NCBI RefSeq assembly: GCF_951805225.1
Contig: NZ_OX638201.1
Coordinates: 3,658,001 to 3,722,000 of the forward strand
DNA length: 64,000 nt
Origin: an uncultured Flavobacterium sp.
GTDB taxonomy: Bacteria > Bacteroidota > Bacteroidia > Flavobacteriales > Flavobacteriaceae
Direction of reading: 5' to 3'
Shown: in pieces, positions 9,045 to 18,462 of the stretch
Layout: each line of letters opens with the position of its first letter
Position numbering within the stretch: position 1 is the first letter of the stretch
The notes under the pieces: model-generated
What the model saw: the letters and a program-made list of their open reading frames with translations, nothing else
Told to the model about the DNA's origin: nothing
Databases searched by the model: none
Translations under genes and position numbers: made by a program

Positions 9045-9171
9045 TTTTTGATTTTTAATTTAGCTTCTAAAAATACTGGCAATACAAATCTAAATATGAT
9101 ATTATATTACCCTTAATTTGTTTTATTTTATCTACTTTGAGTTAAAATAAAGCTATACAGAAATAATATCT

Positions 9172-9179
9172 TAATTTTG
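9172..9179 (+). promoter_or_regulatory. Candidate -7 element TAATTTTG for the M24 peptidase gene
   Basis: This matches the Bacteroidota sigma -7 consensus TAnnTTTG at all fixed positions, 36 bases before the ATG. No TTTG lies at the expected -33 spacing. Such an octamer is expected by chance about once per 1.4 kb per strand in DNA of this composition. Confidence 0.4.
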
Positions 9180-9215
9180 AAATGAACTTGAATCATTAAC
9201 CTTAAAACAAAAAAG

Positions 9216-10436
9216 ATGACTATTGGAGTTGGCGGATCAAACGTAAATATAGAACTGGAAAAAATACAAAACATGACACTGAATGTAAAAGCCATTCAGC
9301 CGGAAGAATATCAAACACGTATTCAGAAAGCAGTGTCTCTTATTAAAAAAGCAGGTTTTAAGGCATTATACTTAAATGCAGGAACCAATTTATATTATTT
9401 TACAGGAACTAAATGGAATGCTTCTGAAAGAATGGTTGGCGGAATCTTGTTTGAAGATGGAACTTTAGAATACATTGTTCCTAAATTTGAAGAGGGAACT
9501 TTTAAAAAATACAAACAAATAGACGGTAAACTTAATTGTTGGGAAGAACACGAATCTCCTTCTTCTTTGTTTGGAAAAATACTTCAGGATAAAAACATCA
9601 CTTCAGGAAAAATTGCTTTGGACGAATCTACGGGTTATTTTTTAGTTGATGGAATAATTAAGGCTAATCCAAGTTATGAATTTGAGACTGCACAAGCCAT
9701 TACTGCAGGATGTCGTATGCAAAAATCAGAAAATGAAATTGCTATTATTCAGCAAGCAAAAGAAATTACGATGGTTGTACAACGCGCCGCTGCACGTATT
9801 TTGCATCCGGGAATAAAAGCAGAAACGGTTGTTGATTTTATAAATCGTGCACACATTAAAGCGGGAATTCCGTCAGGTTCTTACTTTTGTATTGTTCTGT
9901 TTGCAGATGATTCTCAATATCCGCACGGCGTTACTATTCCGCAGGATTTAAAAGATAATGATGTTGTATTAATTGATACAGGATGCCGCTTAGAAGGTTA
10001 TTTATCTGATATCACGCGAACTTATATATACGGAACTCCAACTGAAGCGCATATTAAAATTTGGAATTTAGAGAAAGCGGCTCAAAAAGCAGCTTTTGAT
10101 GCAGCACAATTGGGCGCAACTTGTGGATCTGTTGATGACGCTGCCAGAAAAGTAATTGCAGCAGGAGGCTTAAGTCCTGATTATGAACTTCCGGGATTAC
10201 CTCATCGTGTGGGTCACGGAACAGGATTAGACATTCATGAATTTCCATATCTTGTCAGAGGAAATTCTACAATTCTAGAAGAAGGAATGGTTGTGAGTAA
10301 TGAACCTATGATTTGTATTCCGGGGCAATTTGGAATTCGTCATGAAGATCATTTTTACATGACATCAGAAGGTCCAAAATGGTTCACAACTCCTATGCGT
10401 AGCATTGAAAATCCTTTTGGCATTGATGTGAATTAA
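9216..10436 (+). CDS. M24 family metallopeptidase (Xaa-Pro dipeptidase/aminopeptidase type)
   Basis: A 406-residue pita-bread fold peptidase. An N-terminal creatinase-like domain covers about residues 20-160 (ALYLNAGTNLYYFTGTKWN). The catalytic domain has the five metal ligands in order: two aspartates in LIDTGCRLEGYLSDITRTY, a histidine in HRVGHGTGLDIHEF, and glutamates in EEGMVVSNEPMIC and GIRHEDHFY. No signal peptide is seen, so it is cytoplasmic. It should cleave before or after proline in short peptides. A start at the later ATG (MTLNVKAIQPEEY, 9273) is an alternative, since the first 19 residues are not typical of the family. It converges on the large M43 gene across a repeat and a terminator. 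Confidence 0.88.
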   Translation: MTIGVGGSNVNIELEKIQNMTLNVKAIQPEEYQTRIQKAVSLIKKAGFKALYLNAGTNLYYFTGTKWNASERMVGGILFEDGTLEYIVPKFEEGTFKKYKQIDGKLNCWEEHESPSSLFGKILQDKNITSGKIALDESTGYFLVDGIIKANPSYEFETAQAITAGCRMQKSENEIAIIQQAKEITMVVQRAAARILHPGIKAETVVDFINRAHIKAGIPSGSYFCIVLFADDSQYPHGVTIPQDLKDNDVVLIDTGCRLEGYLSDITRTYIYGTPTEAHIKIWNLEKAAQKAAFDAAQLGATCGSVDDAARKVIAAGGLSPDYELPGLPHRVGHGTGLDIHEFPYLVRGNSTILEEGMVVSNEPMICIPGQFGIRHEDHFYMTSEGPKWFTTPMRSIENPFGIDVN

Positions 10437-10483
10437 TTTTTTATTCTAAATAAAACCAAAAGAAGAGTTGAAAGTTTTCAATT

Positions 10484-10637
10484 TGTGCCGTTAGGCACTT
10501 AATATTGGTAGCCATTAGATTTGAAATTCGTAGGCGTGCTGTAGGTACGCAATTATATCGTTTTGTTGCGTACCTACGGCACGCTGTTTATTTTGCCATC
10601 TATGTTTTTCTACCAATATTTAGTACCTAACGGCACA
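10484..10637. repeat. Double-hairpin intergenic element with CCGTAGG/CCTACGG core
   Basis: Outer arms TGTGCCGTTAGGCACTTAAT... (10484-10511) and their complement (10610-10637) match at 26 of 28 positions. Inner arms GCGTGCTGTAGGTACGCAA (10534-10552) and TTGCGTACCTACGGCACGC (10566-10584) match at 18 of 19 and enclose a short loop. The whole could fold as a cruciform or long RNA hairpin. It carries no open frame. It fills most of the 295 bases between the M24 and M43 genes. Confidence 0.85.
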
Positions 10638-10678
10638 TTTCAATTCCTGATTAGCATAATTCTGTATTTATTATAACA

Positions 10679-10710
10679 AAAAAGGGAAACTATAAATAGT
10701 TTCCCTTTTT
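10679..10710. terminator. Bidirectional intrinsic terminator
   Basis: A perfect 14-bp stem AAAAAGGGAAACTA / TAGTTTCCCTTTTT with a TAAA loop, giving a T-run on each strand. It lies between the convergent M24 (+) and M43 (-) genes and can end both. Confidence 0.92.
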
Positions 10711-10731
10711 CTTTTTGCAACCAATTTATAA

Positions 10732-13700
10732 TTACTTAATCAATAACTTTTTGTTTTCTGTAAAACTTCCGTCTGTGGCTACTACTATGTAAATTCCTTT
10801 TCTAAGATGATTCACAGGATAAGAAGTTACATTGTTTTGTAAAACATCTATTAAATTTCCTGTACTATCATAAATCGTTATTTTAGTAGTTGATGTATTT
10901 AGGTTTTTGAAACTAAAATTAACCACATCTGAAGCCGGATTTGGATACATTGCAAATGACTTAGTAAAATCGATATGACCTGGTCCTGCACTTCCATTTT
11001 GCAAATCAATTGTCAATGGATTACTCCAATCGCTTGATTCTGTAGCATTTTTTGCTCTTACTCTAAATTGATAAACAGTTTGCATCCCTTGTTTTGGAAT
11101 CCATAAATAATACGTTGCCGAAGTTCCAAATGTTGTCCAGCCTGTAGTTGCATTATTTAATTGTACTTCATAACTCGTAGCATTCGCAATTGTAGTCCAT
11201 GAACTGTAAAATCCTGATGAATAAACTCCTGAATTACCAGCAACCGGCGTAGCCAATGTCGTTGGATTTGGATTTGTCACTGTTCCTGAAACTACCGTAT
11301 AATCTTCTACTTCTCCGTCGGCAATATTACCGCAAGCAGATGGATTTGAATAATATTTCATCGCAATACGCATTCTTGTTGATCCTGTAAATGCAGTTGC
11401 AGTAAAACTTCCGGTTGCTGTTCCATTCGAAGAAATTCCGTCAATCACTTTTTCTGAAGCTTCAAAAATATTGTTTTTGTTATAATCAATCCAGATTCCC
11501 CAAAACTCTGTATAAGCATCACCAGAGAAACCAGCTGTTAAACTTACGTTTGTTGCCGCACTTGGCGATACTGTAATTGTTTTGGAAGTATAATCAGCAT
11601 AACCTCCTGTATTTTTACCCGAAGTATTATTAAAACTTCCTATAGTTACAGAGTTGATATACTCATATTTATTGTCTGCTTGAGTAGTACAATAAGCCGA
11701 ATTGGCTGTTATCGTTGCAGAAACTTCATTAGAATAGGCCGAATAAATAGCATTGGCTTTTGCGCGAACTCTGTATTTATAAGTGTTTCCAGCTGTTAAA
11801 CCTGTATTTGTATACGTTAACGCTGTACTTGGTAATGTTGTTATTTCAGCAAAAACATTATCAGTTCCTGCTCTTTCCACTACAACATTCGTCGCATTTG
11901 TCGCATTATTAACCCAAGTCAATTGTAATTCTAAATTAGCATTATTAGCTGTAGCCGCTAAACTTGTTGGAGCCAAAACTGTTACAGGAGTTTGAGTTCC
12001 TGCCAAAATTGATTCGTTCGGTTTTGTATTATAAGCATAATCCAAAACACTGTAACCAACTCCTCCGGCTTCTACTTTAATATGCATCCAACCGTAACAC
12101 GTACGACCTCTGCTTGTATATTCAAAACCAACATATCCCGTTTGATTGTCCCAAGCCGTGTAAGTTGCCGTTCTTAAATCTAATTGATCCGGATATGCTG
12201 CTCCGGGAGCTATAAAACTACTTGATGCACCAATTGAAGTTCCTTGATTAATCAAAGTAATGTTTCTTGTTCCGGTTTGGCAAACTAATCTTTTACCATA
12301 AGTTTCGATTTTTAAAGCTGCGGTGGCAAATTGCCAAGCTCCATATTCTGTATTGTCTCCAATTGCTAAATTAAAATATTGCCATGTTTGTGCTGCCGAA
12401 GCAACGTAATCAGGATTATTAACATAGAAAACTCCGTAAGGCGAATCAAATTTCAAATTAATCGTTTTTGTCGCACTATCAAGAGTCGAAATTCCACCTG
12501 TTACAGCAGCATCTTTCAAAGTAATAACTACAGAAGCGTCATTTGCCGGAAGGTGCGCAGTTGCTTTTCCTGTAAAAGATACGGCAACTTTATTATTCGC
12601 CTGAAGCGTTAATACAGCTGTTAATCCCGAAGGAACTCCGGTTATTGTATAATCAGTTCCTGCTATAAATGTTCCGGTACTTTTAGTAAATGTTCCGTTA
12701 TTGGTAGACAATGTAATTGTACTGGTACTTGTAACACCTCCATCATTTGCTTCTGCTTCATACAAAATACTATCAGATAATGTTACTGCAGTTTTATTAG
12801 ACATTCCGGTATAAATTGGTGCATTTGGCTGCATGTTATATGCATATTCAGAAACGGTAAAAGCATCTCCGCCTGCGGCAACATCAACTTTGAACCATCC
12901 GTAGCAAGTTTGTCCTTCTATTTGATATTCAAAACCTACGTATCCGGATTTTCCTTCCCAAGTGGTATAAGTTGGGGTTCTTAAATCTAATTGGTTAGGA
13001 TATGCTCCCGGCGCTGTCATATTGCTCGTTGGTCCAACTGCTACATTTTGCGCTAATAGCGAAATGTTTCTGGTTCCTGTTTCGCATGCTAACTTCTTAC
13101 CATAAGTTTCAATTTTTAATGCATTGGCAACATAACGCCAAGCTCCAAAAGAAGGATCGTCTCCTTTTGCAATATCAAAAGCTTTCCAGGTTAAACTCGA
13201 CGAGATATTTATATTAGGCATATCAACAAAAAATATCCCGTACGGATCTGTAAATTTCAAATTGAAAAATAAAGATGTACAAGATAAACCTGTTGTTCCT
13301 CCGGTAAAAGCAGCGGGTAAAAATGTAATTCCAGCTGTTGTATTTTGTGCTGCGGCATGATTAACAGCTTTTCCTGTTAGCGTTACTGTTAATTGTCCGT
13401 TTGAATTTACTGTAACAACCGGAGTTATTCCTGCCGGAAAAGTGTGCGTAAAATGTGTTCCTACAATCATTGTTCCTGAGCTTAAAGCAAATGTTTTACC
13501 AGCGCTTAACATTACAATTGATGGCGTATTGAAAGCTCCATCGTTTACAACCGTTTCTTTTAATGTGGTTACACTGGCAACTAAACTACTTTCTGTTGAA
13601 TTTACTCCTGTGTCTATTAAATTTTGAGGTTGCCAAAGCGTGATTCTCGCTGGATGCTGCAATGCAGCTAACATTCTGTCGATTTGCCCTTGCGTATACA

Positions 13701-14583
13701 TTTTATAACAGCCTTGTGCACCATTATATCCCATGTAATTTTCGAAATTTACTTTGTCTCCGCTACAGTTCGTTCCGGGCGTACAAGCCAAAGTATGCAA
13801 ACCATCTTCTGGAGGTGTATCTACAACTTCATCAGTTCCGGTACAGCCTCCTTCAAAAGTGTGAATTAAATTTAGAAAGTGACCAAACTCATGTGTTAAG
13901 GTTGCCGAAAATTCTTTGCTATATGAGTTGTCATAAAGATAAGCTCCATTAAAAACGACACGCGCTGTATTGCTTGCTGTCATGCCTGAATCCGGATACC
14001 AAGCAACTCCTGAATTGTTTAAAGCTCCGTCGTTATACAAATCATTCTGAATATAAACGTTCATGTACTTTTTATTATCCCATGCGTCGGCTGCAATTTG
14101 ATCATCGTAACCACCGCCGTTTCCGTAACCATTTTTTGCTGTATGAAAAACTACACCGGTTGTACAACCGCCATTTGGGTCTTTTTTGGCAAGTTTAAAT
14201 TCGATGTTTATTATTCCTCTTCTTGCCTGAAAAAATGGCTCAACGGTTTGAAAATCTGCATTTCTTCCGTTGAAGTCATCATTTAATTGTGCCAAATGAT
14301 TTACGATCTTTTCATAAGTAATTGTTTTACCACTTTGCACATCTCCGTAAATGTGAAAAACTACTGGAATTGTATAGGTAACTGCTGCTGTTTTTGAAGT
14401 TTTACTTTTTCGCTGAAGCGTAAAATTCTTTGTAAAATTGTCAAAATCTTTTTTCTCCTGAAGTGAATTTGGGTTGGCCCGATACACTTTGGCGTTTTCT
14501 TCCATGGTCCGGCAAGGAAGTCCTTGCGCACTAATTTTCCCTGCCGAGAAAACCAGTAATAACATTAGTAATCTTATTTTCAT
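10732..14583 (-). CDS. Secreted multidomain M43 (pappalysin-like) metalloprotease with type IX secretion tail
   Basis: A 1283-residue exported protein. The signal peptide covers residues 1-19. The M43 catalytic domain (to about 320) has the zinc motif HEFGHFLNLIH with His231, Glu232, His235 and His241, and a Met-turn region ENYMGYNGAQGC. Two similar modules follow near residues 460-600 and 730-870, each with GAW, LKIETYGK, TGTRNI, QLDLRT, GYVGFEY and TCYGW motifs. A fibronectin-III-like domain (about 874-960), a GEVED domain (about 964-1100, ending NIADGEVEDYTV) and another FN3-like stretch come next. The end (SFAMYPNPASDVVNFSF... to ENKKLLIK) is a Por/type A sorting domain, so it is probably exported by the type IX system to the cell surface or medium. 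Substrate unknown; likely protein or peptide scavenging. Confidence 0.9.
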   Translation of the reverse strand: MKIRLLMLLLVFSAGKISAQGLPCRTMEENAKVYRANPNSLQEKKDFDNFTKNFTLQRKSKTSKTAAVTYTIPVVFHIYGDVQSGKTITYEKIVNHLAQLNDDFNGRNADFQTVEPFFQARRGIINIEFKLAKKDPNGGCTTGVVFHTAKNGYGNGGGYDDQIAADAWDNKKYMNVYIQNDLYNDGALNNSGVAWYPDSGMTASNTARVVFNGAYLYDNSYSKEFSATLTHEFGHFLNLIHTFEGGCTGTDEVVDTPPEDGLHTLACTPGTNCSGDKVNFENYMGYNGAQGCYKMYTQGQIDRMLAALQHPARITLWQPQNLIDTGVNSTESSLVASVTTLKETVVNDGAFNTPSIVMLSAGKTFALSSGTMIVGTHFTHTFPAGITPVVTVNSNGQLTVTLTGKAVNHAAAQNTTAGITFLPAAFTGGTTGLSCTSLFFNLKFTDPYGIFFVDMPNINISSSLTWKAFDIAKGDDPSFGAWRYVANALKIETYGKKLACETGTRNISLLAQNVAVGPTSNMTAPGAYPNQLDLRTPTYTTWEGKSGYVGFEYQIEGQTCYGWFKVDVAAGGDAFTVSEYAYNMQPNAPIYTGMSNKTAVTLSDSILYEAEANDGGVTSTSTITLSTNNGTFTKSTGTFIAGTDYTITGVPSGLTAVLTLQANNKVAVSFTGKATAHLPANDASVVITLKDAAVTGGISTLDSATKTINLKFDSPYGVFYVNNPDYVASAAQTWQYFNLAIGDNTEYGAWQFATAALKIETYGKRLVCQTGTRNITLINQGTSIGASSSFIAPGAAYPDQLDLRTATYTAWDNQTGYVGFEYTSRGRTCYGWMHIKVEAGGVGYSVLDYAYNTKPNESILAGTQTPVTVLAPTSLAATANNANLELQLTWVNNATNATNVVVERAGTDNVFAEITTLPSTALTYTNTGLTAGNTYKYRVRAKANAIYSAYSNEVSATITANSAYCTTQADNKYEYINSVTIGSFNNTSGKNTGGYADYTSKTITVSPSAATNVSLTAGFSGDAYTEFWGIWIDYNKNNIFEASEKVIDGISSNGTATGSFTATAFTGSTRMRIAMKYYSNPSACGNIADGEVEDYTVVSGTVTNPNPTTLATPVAGNSGVYSSGFYSSWTTIANATSYEVQLNNATTGWTTFGTSATYYLWIPKQGMQTVYQFRVRAKNATESSDWSNPLTIDLQNGSAGPGHIDFTKSFAMYPNPASDVVNFSFKNLNTSTTKITIYDSTGNLIDVLQNNVTSYPVNHLRKGIYIVVATDGSFTENKKLLIK

Positions 14584-14610
14584 AATAGTTTTAGGTTAAA
14601 TTGTTACGAC

Positions 14611-14618
14611 CAAAATTA
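14611..14618 (-). promoter_or_regulatory. Candidate -7 element TAATTTTG for the M43 gene
   Basis: On the minus strand the sequence TAATTTTG matches TAnnTTTG exactly and lies 27 bases upstream of the M43 start. No good -33 TTTG was found. Confidence 0.42.
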
Positions 14619-14796
14619 CCTATATATGTACTATTTTACTGATACTATCTTAATTAAAAATAATACATAATTAACATCTTTTTAACTTTATAAAAACACA
14701 CTTTAAAAAAATAACCATAATAAAATAAATATACACTACATGAATCATCATTTTACCAAACATAAACAAATACCACAAACATTCAGATCTTACGAG

Positions 14797-14923
14797 TTTA
14801 ACCGCAAAGTTCACAATGAAGCTAAACGCAAAGTTGGCAAAGCTTTGTATTGAAAAAGCTTTACCAACTTTGTGTTTTCTATGCATAAAGTAAAATTAAA
14901 TCTTAGTGCACTTTGCGGTTAAA
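14797..14923. repeat. Nested CGCAAAG hairpin, copy 2
   Basis: Outer arms TTTAACCGCAAAGT (14797-14810) and their exact complement (14910-14923) enclose inner arms CAAAGTTGGCAAAGCTTT (14829-14846) and AAAGCTTTACCAACTTTG (14855-14872), which match at 17 of 18. A 71-codon open frame over this block on the minus strand is explained by the repeat. The 415 bases between M43 and the S9 gene hold this element, a candidate promoter and a terminator. Confidence 0.85.
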
Positions 14924-14938
14924 TTCATCTCAAAACAA

Positions 14939-14978
14939 AAAAAGGGAAAACTTCTTTTTACAGAAACTCTCCCTTTTT
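14939..14978 (-). terminator. Intrinsic terminator of the S9 peptidase operon
   Basis: AAAAAGGGA and TCCCTTTTT form a 9-bp outer stem with partial inner pairing (AACTTCT/AGAAACT), 20 bases past the stop of the minus-strand S9 gene. The A-run and T-run make it potentially bidirectional. Confidence 0.75.
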
Positions 14979-14998
14979 ATTAATCTAATTTGTGAATT

Positions 14999-17161
14999 TT
15001 ATTTTGCTCCCGGAGGAGATTTCTCATATATAAATTTTATAAAAGTATCTACTAAATGTTGTGTAGTTCCTTCGCCTTCATAGATAGAATGTGAACGATT
15101 TGGATAAATCATTAAATTAAACATTCTATCGTACTTTATGAATTCATTAATCAAAACCTCTGCATTTTTGTAATGTACATTATCATCTCCAGTTCCGTGA
15201 ATGTAAAGTAAATTTCCTTTTAGATTCTTCGCATATGTTACCGGTGAAGCTTTAATATAAGTCGCTTCATTTTCGCTTGGCAATCCCATATAACGTTCTG
15301 TATAGATATTATCATAAAAATGCTGATCTGTAACTGCCGAAATAGCTACACCTGTTTTGTAAATATCAGGATATTGAAACATTAAATTCAATGTCACAGC
15401 TCCACCGCCACTCCAACCGTGAACTGCAACTCTGTCTTTATCAATAAAATTCCATTTTAGAACTTCTTTTGCAGCCATCGCCTGATCACGAGTATTTATA
15501 ATTCCGATGTTTTTATAAATAGACTTTCTCCATTTTGTTCCTTTCAAAGATGGAGTTCCTCTATTATCCATTGCAATTCCTATGTATCCTTCCGGAATCA
15601 ATAAATCTATAAATTCATTAAGATAAGGCGTATCATTTGCAACGCAAGCCATTGGTTCACCATAAACATAAAAGAATAATGGGTATTTTTTTGCCGGATC
15701 AAAATTTAAAGGTTTTGCCATAATTCCGTCCATTTCGACACCATCAACCGTTGTTACTTTAAACTTTTCCAAAGAAAAATTACGTTGCGGTTTTGCAAAA
15801 ACATCAGCCTCTTTTGGCAATATTTTTTTATGATCAGATAACGAAACTAAGCGAATATTTATAGATCGATTGATGTTCATATTGGTGTGTTTTGCATACG
15901 ATCCATCAGTCGAAAATTGATATTCATTAGTTCCTTCAAATATTTCGGGAGTAATTCTTTGGGTTTTTCCCGACTTTAAATTCGTTTCGTACAAATATCT
16001 TTGCGTTGCATCTTTAGGACTTGAGATATAATAAATAGATTTTGTCTTATCATTATAAGCTTTATAATACGCATCGTAATTTCCTTTTGTAACCAATTCT
16101 TTCTTCTTTCCGTCGCTGCTTATTTTATAAACATGCATCCATCCATCAGCATCAGAACTCCATAGAAAAGCTTTTCCGTTGTCTACAAACTGACATGGAA
16201 AACCATCGTAAACTCCCGAAGAAATATCAAAAACATCAATCCATTCCGGTGACTTTTCCTGATAGATTAAATTTGCTTTTCCAGATTGCGTATTGCAATT
16301 ATAGATCGAAGCCTGATTTTGATATCTATTTAACTGAATCACCATTACAGCATCTTTGGCAACCCATTCCATACGAACCAAATAATTATTATCAGGTTCA
16401 CCAGGAATATCCAGCCAATTTGTTTTTAAAGAAGTAATATCGATAACACCAATTTTTACAGAAGAAGGTTTTTCTCCCGCTTTAGGATATTCTACAGGAA
16501 CTACAAATGGATATAAAGCATCTGTATTATTAATCATTAAATGGAATTTTGTCTCAGAAGCATCAACACGCCAGAAAGCAATACTTTTTCCGTCAGGACT
16601 CCAACGAAATCCATCGCGCGCCGCAAGTTCTTCTTCATAAACCCAGTCAAAAGTTCCGTTGATTACCTTGTCAGTTCCATCCGTTGTTAAAGGAGTAATT
16701 TTGCCCGAAGCCAGATTCTCCAGATAAATATTGTGCTTAGAAACATAAGCAACATTTTCGTTATCATTTGAGAATTTAGCAAACATCAAAGAGGATTCTT
16801 CTAAATTACCTCCCAGTTTTCTTCCTTTTCCGGTTGCTAAATCAAAAAACCAATAATCACCTTTGGTTTTTGCTCTCCAAACCGTCTTTGAATTGGTGTA
16901 CACCAGAACTTTTGTCTTATTCTGATTCCAAACCAAATCCTCCACTTCTCCGTTGAAACCTGCACTTTTTAATTGCTGATCTGTCAAAACGGTAGTACTT
17001 TGATTTAATTTATCAACATCATAAACTAAAACATTACGGTCAGAGTTCACCCAAAAAGAATGTGAATTGGGCAACCATTTTAAGTCATTAATATCAATGC
17101 CGGTTTGAGCAAAGATTCCTGAGCAAATAAAAAGTAGTAATAAAAATTGTTTTTTAATCAT
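14999..17161 (-). CDS. S9 family dipeptidyl peptidase IV-like serine peptidase
   Basis: A 720-residue exported enzyme with a signal peptide (residues 1-18, LLLLFICSGIFAQ). The N-terminal DPPIV beta-propeller spans about residues 40-480 and carries the paired glutamates of the substrate clamp in WVYEEELAARDGFRWS near 180. The hydrolase domain has Ser584 in GWSGGGAV, Asp near 660 in GTGDDNVHY and His near 692 in NRSHSIYEG. DPP-IV enzymes remove Xaa-Pro dipeptides from peptide N-termini in the periplasm. It follows the Xaa-Pro aminopeptidase gene after only 2 bases, so the two proline-specific enzymes are co-transcribed. Confidence 0.93.
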   Translation of the reverse strand: MIKKQFLLLLFICSGIFAQTGIDINDLKWLPNSHSFWVNSDRNVLVYDVDKLNQSTTVLTDQQLKSAGFNGEVEDLVWNQNKTKVLVYTNSKTVWRAKTKGDYWFFDLATGKGRKLGGNLEESSLMFAKFSNDNENVAYVSKHNIYLENLASGKITPLTTDGTDKVINGTFDWVYEEELAARDGFRWSPDGKSIAFWRVDASETKFHLMINNTDALYPFVVPVEYPKAGEKPSSVKIGVIDITSLKTNWLDIPGEPDNNYLVRMEWVAKDAVMVIQLNRYQNQASIYNCNTQSGKANLIYQEKSPEWIDVFDISSGVYDGFPCQFVDNGKAFLWSSDADGWMHVYKISSDGKKKELVTKGNYDAYYKAYNDKTKSIYYISSPKDATQRYLYETNLKSGKTQRITPEIFEGTNEYQFSTDGSYAKHTNMNINRSINIRLVSLSDHKKILPKEADVFAKPQRNFSLEKFKVTTVDGVEMDGIMAKPLNFDPAKKYPLFFYVYGEPMACVANDTPYLNEFIDLLIPEGYIGIAMDNRGTPSLKGTKWRKSIYKNIGIINTRDQAMAAKEVLKWNFIDKDRVAVHGWSGGGAVTLNLMFQYPDIYKTGVAISAVTDQHFYDNIYTERYMGLPSENEATYIKASPVTYAKNLKGNLLYIHGTGDDNVHYKNAEVLINEFIKYDRMFNLMIYPNRSHSIYEGEGTTQHLVDTFIKFIYEKSPPGAK

Positions 17162-17163
17162 GT

Positions 17164-18459
17164 TTATTTGGTGTTAATTAGCTGTTCTATTTCTGTAATT
17201 TCGATTGGTATTTCTTCAGATAAATTGATATTTCCATTTTCGGTCAGTAAGTAATCATTTTCTAATCGGCAACCAATTCCTTCTTCTCGAATATAAATTC
17301 CGGGTTCGCAAGTCAAAACCATTCCCTTTTCGAAAGGCTTTAAATACAAACCAACATCATGAACATCAAGCCCTAAAAAATGTGCTGTTCCGTGCATGAA
17401 ATATTTTTTGTAAGCCGGATTTTGAGGATCTTGAGAAGCGATATCTTCCAATGTAATCAATTTTAGTTTAACCAATTCTGCTTCGATCAGACTTGCCATT
17501 TGCAATTCGTAATCTTTCGACAAAACTCCTGTTTTCAAAAATTTCGATCCTTCTTTTAAACAATACAAAACCGATTCATAAATTTCTTTCTGACGTGGTG
17601 AAAATTTTCCGTTTACCGGAACACAACGTGTAATATCTGAATTATAATTAGCATAACAAACACCAAAATCCACCAAAACCATTTCGCCATCCTGACAAAC
17701 CGAATCATTTGTATTATAATGAAGCGCACAGGCATTTTTTCCAGAAGCTACAATAGGTTTGAATGCATGGCGATTTCCTCCATTTTTAATATACTGATAC
17801 GCCAGTTCAGCTTCTAATTCGTATTCTTTTATCCCAGGTTTTACAGCTTTCAAAAGTCCTTTGAAGCCTTTTACACTTATAGAAACTGCTTTTTTTATCA
17901 AGTCAATTTCTATATCTGATTTTATTGGTCGTAATTCTCGTGTAATTTTGGCAACACGCTCGTATTGATGCAATGGATATTTTTGTTTGCACCATTGAAT
18001 CATTCGATCCTGACGCGTATTCATTTCCGAAGTTATTCTTTTAATGTGCTCATTATGTCCCAAATAGATTGTATCTGCTTCAAATGCAAAAAGCTGAATT
18101 GTCTTTTCGAATTCATGAATCCACTTTACATTTTTAATTCCAGAAATTGCCGAAACTTTTTCTTTGGTCAAAAAATCTCCATCCCAAATCAAAGTCATTT
18201 CGGTAACTTCTTTTACAAATAAAATGGCGCGGTTTTCTTCTTTAAAAGCATCAGGATAAAGTACTAAAATAGTTTCATCCTGTTCAATTCCTGACAAATA
18301 AAACAAATCATTATTTTGTGCAAAACCCATTACATCATCTGCATTATTAGGCATTACATCATTTGATGTTAGAATTGCCAAACTATTGTTTTGCATCTTT
18401 TCGATAAACCTTTTTCGGTTATTCTCAAACAAAGAAACTGGAATTGAATCGTATCTCAT
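17164..18459 (-). CDS. pepP: Xaa-Pro aminopeptidase (M24B, PepP type)
   Basis: A 431-residue aminopeptidase P. An AMP_N domain occupies about residues 5-140 (SLAILTSNDVMPNNADDVMGF; FYLSGIEQDETILVLYP). The metal-binding catalytic domain has aspartates in VLVDFGVCYANYNSDITRC, a histidine in HGTAHFLGLDVHD, and glutamates in LTCEPGIYI and GCRLENDYLL. It has no signal peptide and should work in the cytoplasm, removing the residue before proline. It precedes the DPP-IV-like gene by 2 bases and follows, after 3 bases, the remnant of an oxidase gene, so the operon seems to have been shared with an amino-acid catabolic gene that has since decayed. Confidence 0.93.
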   Translation of the reverse strand: MRYDSIPVSLFENNRKRFIEKMQNNSLAILTSNDVMPNNADDVMGFAQNNDLFYLSGIEQDETILVLYPDAFKEENRAILFVKEVTEMTLIWDGDFLTKEKVSAISGIKNVKWIHEFEKTIQLFAFEADTIYLGHNEHIKRITSEMNTRQDRMIQWCKQKYPLHQYERVAKITRELRPIKSDIEIDLIKKAVSISVKGFKGLLKAVKPGIKEYELEAELAYQYIKNGGNRHAFKPIVASGKNACALHYNTNDSVCQDGEMVLVDFGVCYANYNSDITRCVPVNGKFSPRQKEIYESVLYCLKEGSKFLKTGVLSKDYELQMASLIEAELVKLKLITLEDIASQDPQNPAYKKYFMHGTAHFLGLDVHDVGLYLKPFEKGMVLTCEPGIYIREEGIGCRLENDYLLTENGNINLSEEIPIEITEIEQLINTK

Positions 18460-18462
18460 CTT

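Noticed and set aside
14671..14886. 71-codon minus-strand open frame
   Set aside because: It lies across the nested CGCAAAG hairpin and AT-rich leader DNA, has no family motif, and its codons follow the repeat.
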